This document shows, piece by piece, positions 48,455-59,999 of a stretch of 64,000 bases of DNA (position 1 is its first letter; every line of letters begins with the position of its first letter). The stretch comes from Sipunculus nudus. Its lineage: Eukaryota; Annelida; Sipuncula; Golfingiida; Sipunculidae. The notes under the pieces are model-generated. The model searched no databases. It was given only the letters and a program-made list of their open reading frames with translations, and had not been told where the DNA came from. The stretch spans positions 68,831,556-68,895,555 of the forward strand of contig CM049310.1 of the NCBI GenBank assembly GCA_026874595.1, read 5' to 3'. The translations under genes were made by a program, and so were the position numbers.

Positions 48455-49440
48455 ATTTAAGATAAAGAAGGGTCCTGTGGGGCTCGGCTCTCAGCTGAAT
48501 TTGATTATGAGAATATTTTATAACGTCAAGAAAAAATCCATATTCAGACCAATCCTATCCCTGATTACAATAATGGGGGTCTGGTTCAGCCCTATAATCC
48601 TGATTCAGATTGGGAGTTGACATATATAATACTGAATAATACTGAATATTTCTACCCAGTGACCTTGACCTTTGACCTCATGACCCCAAAATTAAAAAAA
48701 AAATCTTTCTTTGTTGGTCGGCCATATATGAATCAAGTTTGAAGCCAATATGTTAATTCAAACTTACGAGTTATCATTCAGAAACAAATATGTGGATTGA
48801 TGGCCTCTGTGACCTTGACCTTTAACCTTGTGACCCCTAAACCAAACAAGTCCATCTCCTATTTGCAGACCACCTAAATGTTTGGGATGAGAAGTGTGGC
48901 TTAAAATACATCCACAATTTTAAAAAAAGAAGTGGGTCTTGTAGCCTTGACTTTTGACCTCATGACCCAAAAATCTTAAGTTTTCTAATATAATTGGTGG
49001 GTAATATATAAGTCAATTTGAAAAAAAAAATGAAAAACCAAATTGGAGATATCATCATGAAACAAAATATGCGGACGGATGGCCCTTGTGACCTAGACCT
49101 TTGACAATGTGACCTGAATATGGATCAGATTCTTCACCTTTTGGCAGGTCAACTAATTGTGCAAGATGGAAGATTTGGAATGATGGGTTTATCTTAACAT
49201 GCATCCACAATCTTTCTAAATAAATTGACCTCCTGTCTCCTGACCCCAAAATCAATAGAGTTTTAGCCTTAGAGGTGGGCCATACATAAGTCAAGGTTGA
49301 AATCCATATATGTCAATCCAGCCTGGAATTATCATTGGGCGATGAATTTGACATGGGCATGCAAAAGGAACAGACAAACAGACGGACGGATAGGGCAATT
49401 AATAAAGGGCCCTTCTTATTCAAGCGGGGCCCTAATAACC
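48455..49440 (+). repeat. Repeat composed of TGACCTTTGACC modules
   Basis: Starts with a diverged repeat-A-like head (GAAGGGTCCTGTGGGGCTCG) near 48,465. It contains four blocks of the 288-bp module family (48,660, 48,810, 48,945, 49,087) and ends AGACGGACGGATAGGGCAAT near 49,395. Non-coding. Confidence 0.7.
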
Positions 49441-49499
49441 ACACAAGGTTTCAGGAAAAAGATGAATTCACAGTTTCGAATTTGATAGCATCAATAAAA

Positions 49500-51178
49500 T
49501 CTGACAGTCTCAAAATTACGATTACAGTTACATTTATTATTTTGTATAGCGCCGTTTGAATCAAGCTTTTGACTATCTTCGGACGCTATACAGAGATAAT
49601 CTTGAGCATTTAGCTAAAAACTGACTGTATACAAATATGATTTTAGCTGTTTCTTAAGCTTATTCTATCAGATCATCAATATTCCTTTAAAAATAGGCAC
49701 ACAGTTCCAAAGTTGCGGACCGGCTATACTGAACGATCGAGCTGGGAACGTTTTGTTTTTATTAATTTTTTTTTCATTTTTTTTATATTTTTAATATTTT
49801 TTTGGTGGAGGTAACCGCCTCAATTTTTAAAATGCTAACTTAACTACGTATTTATATAGGGCAGTGCAGTATCAGGGCAGTATCACACGCTTCCTCTCAT
49901 TTCATATCCTGGCGTTAACCAGGACCGGTGACTCTACTGCACCTGCGGGCCCTGGGTGCGTAATCAGCCCCATTTCTGGGTCAGACCACCGAGGAACCCC
50001 CGAAAGGCGCTCTCGTTTGTGAGTGAACGTTTTATGCTTCACACGAGGGATTAACGGATATTTTATATCTGGTTTTGATCTAAGACAATCTGTGGTTGGT
50101 TTACGTTTACTGATAGTTTGTGATTAAGATAACTTGGAGCATGGTCGTGCAGTGCCTTGAAGACGGTAGTCAGGATTTTATACTCAATTCTAAGATTGAT
50201 GGGAAGCCAGTGTAGCTCTTTCAGGACTTCTCTAACACACTCATACTTGCTTCGTCTTGTTATAACCTTTGCAGCTATATTATGGACAATTTTTAGCTTT
50301 CTTATGTCAGTCTTTGGAAGGCCGTGATTAAGAGAATTTGCATAATCTAAATGAGAAAGTATTTAGCCAAACGCAATGGTCTTGCGGGCATCGACCGTCA
50401 GTGTAGTTCTGATCTGCTTTAGTTTTTGGATTTTGCTCATTGCAGTTCTACACTTTAGATTTAACATCTTCTTCATGAATAATCTCTCATCCAAGGTAGC
50501 ACCTAAATATTTTATCTCACATGATCTCGGAATTTGGATACTGTTAATGTTAATGTCCTTTGTTTTTTTTTTTTTTTTTGTTTTTTTTTTTGTTTTTTTT
50601 TTTTTGCATTTGCTGTCTGGAACCGATGATTGTAAACTCACTTCTTTTCATCGTTCATCTTTAGACGGTTTTTATCCATCCAAATTTAACATCCGATGCC
50701 AGACGTTCAAGTGTGATAAATGCGTCTTTTCATCTTCATTTTAGACGGTTTTTATACTTTTCTTGGTCATATGGTCGTCCGCATAGCCATGTATATCTGC
50801 GTCAGCAGGTATGGTTGTGTTCATTGTGCTGGCATATACAGAGTAGAGGTTAATTGGGGCTAGCTACTGAGCCTTGCGGGACGGAGAATAGAATATAGGC
50901 ATGTTGGTGGAATGAGCCGTGCCTACATCACGACGAAGCTACGTGCTTTCAGGTAGCTTTCAAAACACTGTAAGGTTCTCTCTGCCACATCTTTTCTGCA
51001 AGGCAACTAGCAGGACCCCATGGTCCATCGTACCGAACGCAGCACTAAGGTCGATTGCCACGATGACAGTTATCTCTTGATGTTCCATGCCATTCAGAAG
51101 GTCGTCATGTAATTTAATGAGGGCAGTTTCACAGCTAAAGTTCTTTCTGTAAGCTGATTGGTAATCAGGAATAAATCA
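49500..51178 (-). pseudogene. CR1/L2-like LINE, 5'-truncated, interrupted by a retroposon
   Basis: Minus strand: reverse transcriptase blocks YQSAYRKNFSCETALIKLHD and VAIDLSAAFGTMDHGVL (51,170-51,010), HGYADDHMTKK (YADD at 50,774-50,785), IKYLGATLDERLFM, LSHLDYANSLNHGLPKTDIR, LHWLPINLRIEYKILTTVFK and, beyond the insertion, RSFSIAGPQLWN. The 3' end carries GGCGCTATACAAAATAATAA, a style common for such LINEs. An expanded T tract (50,563-50,606) and several frame breaks show that it is dead. Confidence 0.85.
49755..50033 (-). mobile_element. Small A-tailed retroposon inside the LINE, 9-bp target duplication
   Basis: GAACGTTTT occurs at 49,746-49,754 and again at 50,025-50,033. Between them, on the minus strand, is a 270-base GC-rich body (starts ACTCACAAACGAGAGCGCC) ending in an A-rich tail of ~50 bases. 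Removing it rejoins the LINE protein reading in frame across the AGPQLWN region. No clear tRNA A and B boxes are present, so the SINE class is unknown. Confidence 0.75.
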
Positions 51179-51469
51179 TTTATATGTCAATGTGTAACTA
51201 AATGGGGAAAGCACGCAATTTTCAATACCTTCGACTCAAAAGGTCCGAAAAAAAAGGGGAAATGCATCAAAAATAGAAAAAAATACAGGTGGCATCCCCA
51301 GTATACAGGACTTTGAGAAACCAATCACAATCAATAAACATACTGGGATTCAGGACAATGGATGAAACCACAGCTGGGAAACTGACATAATTCCTGTCAT
51401 TTGATGGTCTCAAAAACAAAACAAAATCGTGAAAATTATAAAAAATACTGACAAAACTACTTATGGTTA
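51179..51469. other. Short stretch with no gene
   Basis: Nothing recognised between the LINE 5' end and the repeat-B copy. Confidence 0.5.
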
Positions 51470-51776
51470 ATATAAAAGACTAAGATTTATGGCATTAATT
51501 ATACTTTCAAGATACTTGAGGTTTGTATCAAATTTTTAATTATTCTGCGGGATATTTACGAGCCCCATAGCTCCCAGGATATAGGTCGCACATTACTTCA
51601 GGTTTCAAAGGAGATTTTTCATTAAGCTACCGGAATATTCAGTCACAAGTTTCTAGGATTAGCGGTTATGATTTGTGCCCCGCTAACGGACGCCCGGACG
51701 GTAAGACTGCCGACGGACAAAGTGCGCAATTCCTTTACCTCATGCGGTTGACTTTCAGTCCGCTGAGCCAAAAATT
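51470..51776 (-). repeat. Repeat-B single module, minus orientation
   Basis: The reverse complement follows 3,465-3,640 closely: GGGGCACAAATCATAACCG, GAAAAATCTCCTTTGAAACC, GGGAGCTATGGGGCTCGTAA, AAAAATTTGATACAAA. It ends on the plus strand with GACGGACAAAG and a degraded hairpin (GGTTGACT TTC AGTCCGCTGAGC) followed by CAAAAA. Confidence 0.75.
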
Positions 51777-53945
51777 ATAAAATGAAATATAAGCAACATA
51801 TAGAATGTCCTCTGACCATTAATAGAAACAATAAATGGCGGTTGATTGGGGATTTAATAGAAATAATTAAAGGGAAGCAGAGGATATATATATATATATT
51901 AAAACAGTTAAAGCGACATATATGATATAATAATTGATGTCATTAAATCACAGTAACATTTTGCATTTCCGACAGTCTTTATTTCAATTAGGCCAATAAA
52001 ATCTGTAATTTCAATATGGAATCTTAAAAAAAAAAAGATTGCGGAAATGCTCCATGGACCCTTCCAGGCACCAAGAGGCCAGCGTCAGTAAAACGTTAAA
52101 TATCTTTAATTGAACAAGCAGAGCATTAATTATTTTCGAAATTCGCTGACATACACAAGATAAGTGTATTAATATAAGTTCAGAAGGAAAATATGTAAAG
52201 TACTATGGTAGCTTAAAGGGAGACTTGAATCTTTAATAATATCAGAATATGTGCTTAAAACTTGTATGGCCTATAACTGAAATAAAGTATCCATTTGAAG
52301 CAAACATTCATAACACCTTACACGACAATCTTGCTTTTGATGTATTCTAACCAAAGTATTTGGTTCGCACAAATATTCAGGCGCACAAGTTTAGGGTTTG
52401 TATATCCGTAACAAAACTGAAGAACATGAAATATGGTTATATAGGCCTACACAGATATACTGTTTATTTTATCAAATGTCCCTACAGAAATGTCGCATTT
52501 ATTGGAATTTTTTTAGGGGGGAGGGTATTTTTAAAATAAATGACCATGCATATTGACTATTCGGGTACATATATATACATTTTGCAGTTCTCAGTCAAAT
52601 ATTATAGCAATTAACATTTTTTGATAACTGGTCAACTAGATTACCGTGCACCATGAACCATGTCTTGGTTCTACCGCGTTTAACGCCTGCGCCAAAAGCA
52701 ACTTAAATTACATCATGGAACGACTCATAATGATCGATACTTCCATAAGAAATTTATTTGTCAACTAGATTTCGACGTAAGATTCTTAAAATATTAAGAT
52801 GTTCAAGTAATCAAATTCTTATGATCTGATACATGTTTCGATCGATTCCTCACCAATTTTCCCACTGAATCCAAATCCAATATAGTAACATATATACATA
52901 TTGTTTATCATTCACTGACTCATGCAGGTGATCTGCATTATTGCATATAAATTTACAATGATTCAATCATATGTAAAATGACAATAACTTTAAACTGTTC
53001 AATTTCATTTAGGTTTTATTACCCTTGAATAATTTAGAAAATTTAATATGCGATAATGAGTAATGGTTAGGTATATATAAGAAAGCTGTTAAAGTACAGA
53101 TTAAAGTATAGAATTAGTGACTGTCATGCAGTAATTATTGGATTGTGCCTGTGCTTTATTTACGTTTAAATAAAGAATGTGAATAAAAAGAATGAAAATG
53201 GAACACATTTATTGGGACTGGGCAAGTTTTAAGGCATATACAATCCATGTAATATTTTTTTTTTATATTGACGTTTTTGTAATACATTTTACTGAACACT
53301 GACTATAATCATCGTGAAATTTCATAACTCAAGGTTAATACACATTGTTTATTCGAGTGAGTTTCAATGTTTCCCGTTTGCTATTTTGCCGTTTTAATGG
53401 CCGGCCGGCTTTACAGACGACAACGAACAATGGTGTCTCAACCCCTTGATGAATAACGAAAAACGAAACACGAGTATAATGGATTCAAAAACGCATGATC
53501 TGGTTCCTCAATTATATTTCATCATGCACAAATATATATTGGTTATAATTTGAAGGTTCCAAATAGTATAAACCTATAGCCTATGTCAAATTGTGATATT
53601 TCAATATTACGTATATTCCTAAGGCAAAATAAAACACAGACCTAGAATGCACAAGATCAGAGACTGAAAATGCATGCATGCACAAAAAAAAAAAACACAA
53701 ATTTTTGGTGCCATTTGAAAAAAAAGAATACTGCTGGGGACGACAGTATGCATGTATACTTACATGTATCTATATAATATGGTGAAATATATATCTCTTG
53801 GCAAATAGGCCTACCCCATTTTATAAATTTTTTAATTAATATTGATAAATATCATATTTTCGAAATCTTACTATATACACCATATCAGTCCTAAAAAAAA
53901 CAGATATATCTGCAGCCATATATTTTTTACAGGAAATATTAGCAG

Positions 53946-53947
<2 letters not shown>
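51777..53947. other. AT-rich stretch without recognisable gene
   Basis: Only short, low-complexity open frames. A GCCGGCCGGC phrase near 53,400 and an A run near 53,683 are the only outstanding features. Confidence 0.55.

Positions 53948-54001
<54 letters not shown>
53948..54001. repeat. (TA)n microsatellite
   Basis: About 54 bases of alternating TA. Confidence 0.95.
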
Positions 54002-54005
<4 letters not shown>

Positions 54006-54575
54006 TCACAGTGCAATATTCTCCAAACTGTTATTAAATTGCTGTAGCGTTTTGCCCGTGACCTACACATATATACACACGTGAGCCCAAAAGAAATATA
54101 ATATATAAAGTCACAATGCTCTTACCCGTTTACAGAACAAGGTATCCACAATGTCAGCGTCCGTCTTGAAAAGTCTCTCAGTGTGTTCTGGTTTCTTACT
54201 TAAAAAATTCCCCGTCGTCAGCTTGCTGACTGCATGACTATCCGAAATCAGGGACCAAATTCGATCATGCCCAAAAAATATAAATATAAAATTCACCTTC
54301 TTGCAAACACATACCCAGACGCTGAATATAAAATACATTTAATTAAAGCCATAGTGGATAAAAATTAGATGAAATCATATAAATAGTAAGACTACGGTGG
54401 AAATTTTTTGGGTAATAACCCTGTTAATCACGCCGGGAAATTCATGGAATCAGCAAATGATTAAAGCAAATGATTAAAAACCAATGATGGGCAAATGTCA
54501 ATACCGCTTAAATATATGAAAGAATGAAGCTGGACGTACCTATATAATACACGTTTTAAGTCACCTTGCATGATG

Positions 54576-54640
<65 letters not shown>

Positions 54641-57280
54641 CCTATGGCTTATGGTGGAATTTCACTTGCTGATGTTTGAAAACCCCTATTGGTGTTATCG
54701 TTTCCCACCAGAGGTCTCCTTGTCAGAAATGAATCGCCCAACAATATAGATGTATACGATCGGGCCATTAAAGGAGATATTGTGGGTAAATGAACCTTTC
54801 CCCAAACAATGCACTTTAATGCTTTTAAAGATACCAGTTGGGTAGGTATAAAACTGGTGAAGAGGGTGTATGTAGAGTAAATTAAAATAGTGTTTGATTA
54901 GAATTGTAGCAGTGAAAATTAAATACTCATGAATGCATGTTCAAGTTAATAGGACCATGAAAATAGTTAAATTATGTAAGAAAACTGTTTGTAAAGAAGA
55001 AAAAAAATTATTCTTTAATTGTGACAAATTTTATTTTGAAGCTTGATAGCTGAAACAAGTACAGTCCCTACCATTCAAACAGTCCCTATCTGAGAGGTTT
55101 TTTTAAAATAGAAACGGCAAATGGTGGGCAAATCCTATATTGGCCCTATATAGCTAATCCTTCTAGTCAGGATGATCAGAAACCTGTTACAAGTAAAAGC
55201 GACGTGGGCTGATGAAATCTGGGAGTGACGCTGGTTTTCTCAATATTTCGTTCTCAAAACGTTTCTTCCGAATAGCAATATTCCTTCTCATTGTCTCATT
55301 AAAAAACTTTCTGGGACATGGACGGAGGCAGACACTCCTGACGTCAACGTCAGAGCCATCGACATTTCGGGCATCAGATTGGACTGGTTCCCGAGAATGA
55401 CCTGACCTTGTTTCAGTTTTCCTTAGTATTGGACAAACAGCTGCTTTGGGAATCCTTGGTTCAATTTATTAAAGTTTAAATTTAATTTTACATTTTTAAT
55501 TAAATACCAGCATATCTTATGAAGTTGAAGAATATATTTCTATATTTGTCGAATATTCATATAAAAATCCCAAGGTTTTTTTTTTTGTGAGTTGATTAAA
55601 AAAAATACGAATTTACAGGGTATTTAATTCTGAAACCATAACAGATGATTTTATTTTATTTTTACGTTTTAATAAATAAAATCCTTCAAATTAAGTTTAG
55701 GCCTGGTATTGTTACCTCTATATTATTACATGCTACATAAGGGGCATCAATCGGTAAAAATGGGGGAAATTTTGTGAATAAGTCATTTTAGTGAAATTTA
55801 AATAAATTTAATTACGTAAAAATGATTTATTGGTAGCGTCACAAGTATCTGTTATGGAAAAAGATAGAAAGGTCTATTGGAATAACTATTTTCATTGAGA
55901 TACATGAAGCAACTTAAGGTTTTTTTCTGTTAGGAATTGTACTAAAAGAAATTACCAATATGATCTATAAAATCACTTTTCTTATCACATCTTCATTATA
56001 TTGGCCTCGGATATATATCTAGCTACAACATATATATATAGCTACAACATTTGAAAGAATCTGTAGATTGAATTTAGCGTTATATATCGCTGTTGAGTAC
56101 CAGCGGAAAGGTGATAAACAGCAGCAACCTGGAGAAATTTTTGCAGGTGGTGACACAACTCTTAAAGTTATGAGAGAAAACTAACCGTGACCGTATAACA
56201 TGCAAACTTCAGGCTTATCGATCCAAACCACGACTCTAGGCATATCTATTATTAGACTCTGAGGATTTTCATTCTAAAAGAATTTTGGAGGTTAAATAAC
56301 AAACGTTCTTAAGTGAAAATGGGGAGTTTAAACTGCAAAACACCAAATATGGACCTTTTCAGGGGAGATAACAGCACAAAAACATATAACCACATATGCG
56401 TGATTTATAAACTCACTCCTGAGTTAAGTGTTATTTTTATCATAAAAAAAGATGCACAGATGGACACCACGCAAAGACGAAAGGTCAAAGGTTATAAAAA
56501 ACTACTGAACCAGTACACTTATGCCCTTATGTTTGTTACTAAAATGCGTGAAATAAACCGTGATTCCATGTACCATATACGTAACACCAAATGAGTCGAC
56601 CAGAGAGCCGTAAATTAGTAACAGAATCTCCCGCAAGGTGGCAGTAGGAATTAAAGAAAGAATTGATCAGACGTATGTGTCGATCTTGCACATTATCCGG
56701 ATTCAAGAATATTAAAAAATGTGCAGTAACTTATGCACGAATGTACGCTCCCGAGGCAGCGGAAATCTTGCACTGATTTTCCCGCTGCCTGCTTTGACCG
56801 TTTTTGATACACTTAAACACCAGGTGGCGGTTCCTTGTCTGCTGAAGAAAACGTGCGTATGATGTGACAAGCAGCCAACCAGATGCCAGTTAACAAACAC
56901 TCGTCAGGCATCCTGGCTCCGCCCATTGCTGCGCTTCAAGTGCCGCTTGATGACAGTTTATGGTCGAATTTTAATTGCTCTTTCTGCATTTTCGCAACAT
57001 TGACCGATTAGATTATGACATTAATACTATGTTAGCGTAACCATGTATCTGTTGTATGCAAAACTGAAACCAGCCAGCGAGGTGTGCACGGAGCCCTTGC
57101 TATTGTATCGCCAGACAAATTATGGAGATACTAGTTTAGGCACGTTTGCGCCGCCGCTGCCGCAGAGATTTGTTTTGGACGTGATAACTCAAAACATATT
57201 TCACGGATCTATACCAAACTTGACAGGTGCATAGATATAGGTTTTGTTTCGCCAAATTTTCCCATTGCTAGCCATTGGCG
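54002..57280. other. No gene that can be supported
   Basis: A second (TA)n tract lies at 54,579-54,638. One minus-strand frame (54,240-54,125) reads KKPEHTERLFKTDADIVDTL and is followed by a donor-like AAACG|GTAAGAG, so a single exon is conceivable, but it has no partner and no recognised family. The remainder holds small open frames and a few module-like phrases (for example near 56,460). Confidence 0.4.
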
Positions 57281-57990
57281 AACTGGCGATTAGGCAGGGC
57301 GAGCTCTGCATGACCTTTACTAGGAGAGTGACCTTGACCTTGAATAGGTCCGTTTTGGGGGAAAATCACACAAATTCTTAAATATCTCACGAAATCTTGC
57401 GTGGATTGATCTATAAATCAACTTGACCGAAGATCTTAGATAATGTACCGGAAACTGGTAGCGCCACCTGTTATCCTTTTCTTGTTTTCGTGCCATTTAA
57501 TACCCCCTTCACTGCCACTTAACAATACTTTGAGCATTATAAGTAAAAAACTAATGGACAGATTTCTTTCATATTATGCATATATATAGACATGGGTTAT
57601 GGGATGATGTATTTTTCTAAATTGGGGTCATGACCTTTCCTATGAGAGTAACCTTGACCTTGAATATTGCTATATATGAAGATCACACTAAATCATAATT
57701 ATATCTCAATAAGAGATGTATGCATTGGTCCAAAATCAAATTGACCGAAGTTCTTAGATAGCTTTGTCTTTTGTGGAAGACAGGTGGTGCTTCATTCTGT
57801 CTTTCTCTTGTTTTTGTGCCTGTCAATACCCCATCATTGGCCTTTAATCTGGCATGTCTATTAATTCTGGAAAAGTTTCTCGTAGACCAGACAGATGGCG
57901 CCACCAACCTTCCCTTTTTTGAAGAATAAATAAAGGCTCTTTTCTTAGGAGTGGTGTGCTGTATTGGTCTAAAACTGTGCATTAACCATA
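57281..57990 (+). repeat. Two tandem modules with TGACCTTGACC and GGTRGCGCCACC
   Basis: Each unit (about 330 bases) has AGAGTGACCTTGACCTTGAAT or close, a CTTAAATATCTC-like segment, GACCGAAG(A/T)TCTTAGATA and a GGTAGCGCCACC or GGTGGTGC segment. The same module lies reversed at 40.1-40.6 kb. Confidence 0.7.
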
Positions 57991-58065
57991 TATCTTGGCC
58001 ATTTTTTCTGTGTTGTCCATCTGTACATTTGTTTAAGTTGAAAATTGCTCGCCACCTACCTTACC

Positions 58066-59120
58066 ATTTTTAGCGAACCTGTGAGCTTATGCGATGGTGC
58101 GGCGTCGTCCGTCGTGCGTCGTCTGTCGTGCGTCGTGCGTCGTCTGTACGTTAACCATAGCTTTCTCGAAAACAGCAGGAGCTAGCTTCACCAAATTTTT
58201 TGCAAATAATCAGTCATCCAAAAAACTATATCGGATTTTGTTAATTTTTTTTTAACTGCATTTTCTTAGATTTTAAAGGGAAAAAGCTAAAAAAAAGCTT
58301 TAAAATCTTCTTCTCCGAAAATGTCCAGCAAAATTGTCCAATATTTCACAGAAATGATCCTTGGAACAATCTTTCTCAATTTTGTTCGAATGGTTCCAGT
58401 TCGGAGATTTTTGGCCGAGTTACAGGAGGTTAAACTTTGTTAACTGTGCAAAAAAGCATACTAAAATTTAAATCTCAGAAACGGCTGCAGCTATCATCAC
58501 CAAATTTTATGCCAATGTTGGTCACATAGGTCATATCTGAAATTGAGGTATTGGTGGCGCCACCTGCATCGGCCTTTTTTTGTACGGGGTCATCAGTGCC
58601 TGTATCACACTGAGGGCTACAATAAACTTCTTCTCTGAAACCATACGGCCAAAATGTTTAATATCGCACAGAAATGATCCTAGGGTAGTGCTTTCTGAAG
58701 TTTGTTCAAATAGTCTCTTTTCAGTGACTTATGGCTAAGTTATGGGAAGCTGAATTTAGTCATATGCCATAACAGCCCATTTTAGCTCAGTGGCTACAAA
58801 GATATTCTTCTCAAAAACCACTGGGCCAAATTCTAAAATCTCATAAATTAATTATCCTCAGATGTTGATAATTCAAGTTTGTTCAAATGGTTTTGGTTCA
58901 GTGCTTTTTGGCTGAGTTACGGGAAGCTGAACTTAGCCAGTTTGCTGTATCTTCCTATATGAGTTATAAACCTGCAAAACATTTTTCGACTTATGCCACT
59001 GGAGCCAGTTTGTTAAATATTTTACAAGAATAATCCCTACAATAGTTCTTATAATAATTGTCATTAATGGTTCCACATGAATGATTTTTGGCTGAATTAT
59101 GGAGATTGAATGGAGTCATT
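58066..59120 (+). repeat. Repeat with GTCGTCCGTCGTGCGTC head and degenerate ~170-bp modules
   Basis: Starts AGCGAACCTGTGAGCTTATG, then a GTCGTC-rich stretch (58,107-58,150) and GTTAACC. About four modules follow, each with CTTCTTCTCTGAAA, a GCCAAAATGTTTAATAT-like phrase, AGAAATGATCC, GTTCAAATGGTT and TTTTTGGCTGAGTTA. One unit carries a perfect GGTGGCGCCACC at 58,553-58,564. Non-coding. Confidence 0.7.
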
Positions 59121-59839
59121 TTACCATATATGTTAGCTGTGTGATGCTGTTACATCTAGCCTGGCACAAGTTTATCAGCATCTATTACATCATGCCACTA
59201 GACATTTAGATTTCAGGTTATCTTTGGTTAATATTGACAAGAAAGTTTTTAAAAAGCTTTTTAAAAAATTCAGAAATATGATTTAAGTTATTCATCATAC
59301 CAGACAATGTTACAATCACGGATATTCTGCTCTCTGTGGCTATATAAAGACAACTGTACGTGGATTATAAATTATTGGTATCCCTACTCAACTTAATTCA
59401 AGAATTTGCCATCAATGAGATATATCTGTATTTTAATTTTGCATTCAATATGCATCCTTAATAATTTTACATATATTCCTGATTTCTTTTTTATAAAAAG
59501 TCAGCTGAAAAGCATTTTGTATTGGTAAATATATTTCAAAGTTATTTCAAGTAGGGACCACTTTTGTGTACAGATGGCAGCACTTGGTTTACCATTGGCA
59601 GATTGCCAGTGAGTGCCTTGATGTTGGCCATTAGCCAAGATGATGTCAGCTCTATAAATAGTTCTGGCACAGTGCCAGGATTGGAAGAAGTGCAGTCAGG
59701 TTTAGGTCAAGCGTTCACTCAGTGCAGTAGCTGCATTCTATTTATAGCTTTGGCAGACTGCTCACTGCATCATATTTGGAACCAAAGTTCAGGCTGAATC
59801 TATTTATAGCTTTGGCAGACTGCCAATTGTGTCAGATTA

Positions 59840-59940
59840 TGCAACAGGTCAAGAGTTCACTCAGTGCAGCCAGGTACAGGTCAAAAGTTCACTCAGTCTA
59901 GCCAGGTGCAGGTCAAGAGTTCACTCAGTGCAGTAGGTTG
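59840..59940. repeat. ~32-bp minisatellite, three units
   Basis: CAGGTCAAGAGTTCACTCAG repeated near 59,847, 59,878 and 59,910. Related single copies and a duplicated CTATTTATAGCTTTGGCAGA lie just upstream (59,697-59,830). Confidence 0.8.
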
Positions 59941-59999
59941 AAGCAGTCACTGGGGGGCAACTGCCTTACTCACCAAAGCCTTTTCAGCCCAGTGCATCA

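Noticed and set aside
54111-54338. Possible coding exon on the minus strand with a GTAAGAG donor
   Set aside because: No clear acceptor, no partner exon and no recognisable family; kept only as a remark.
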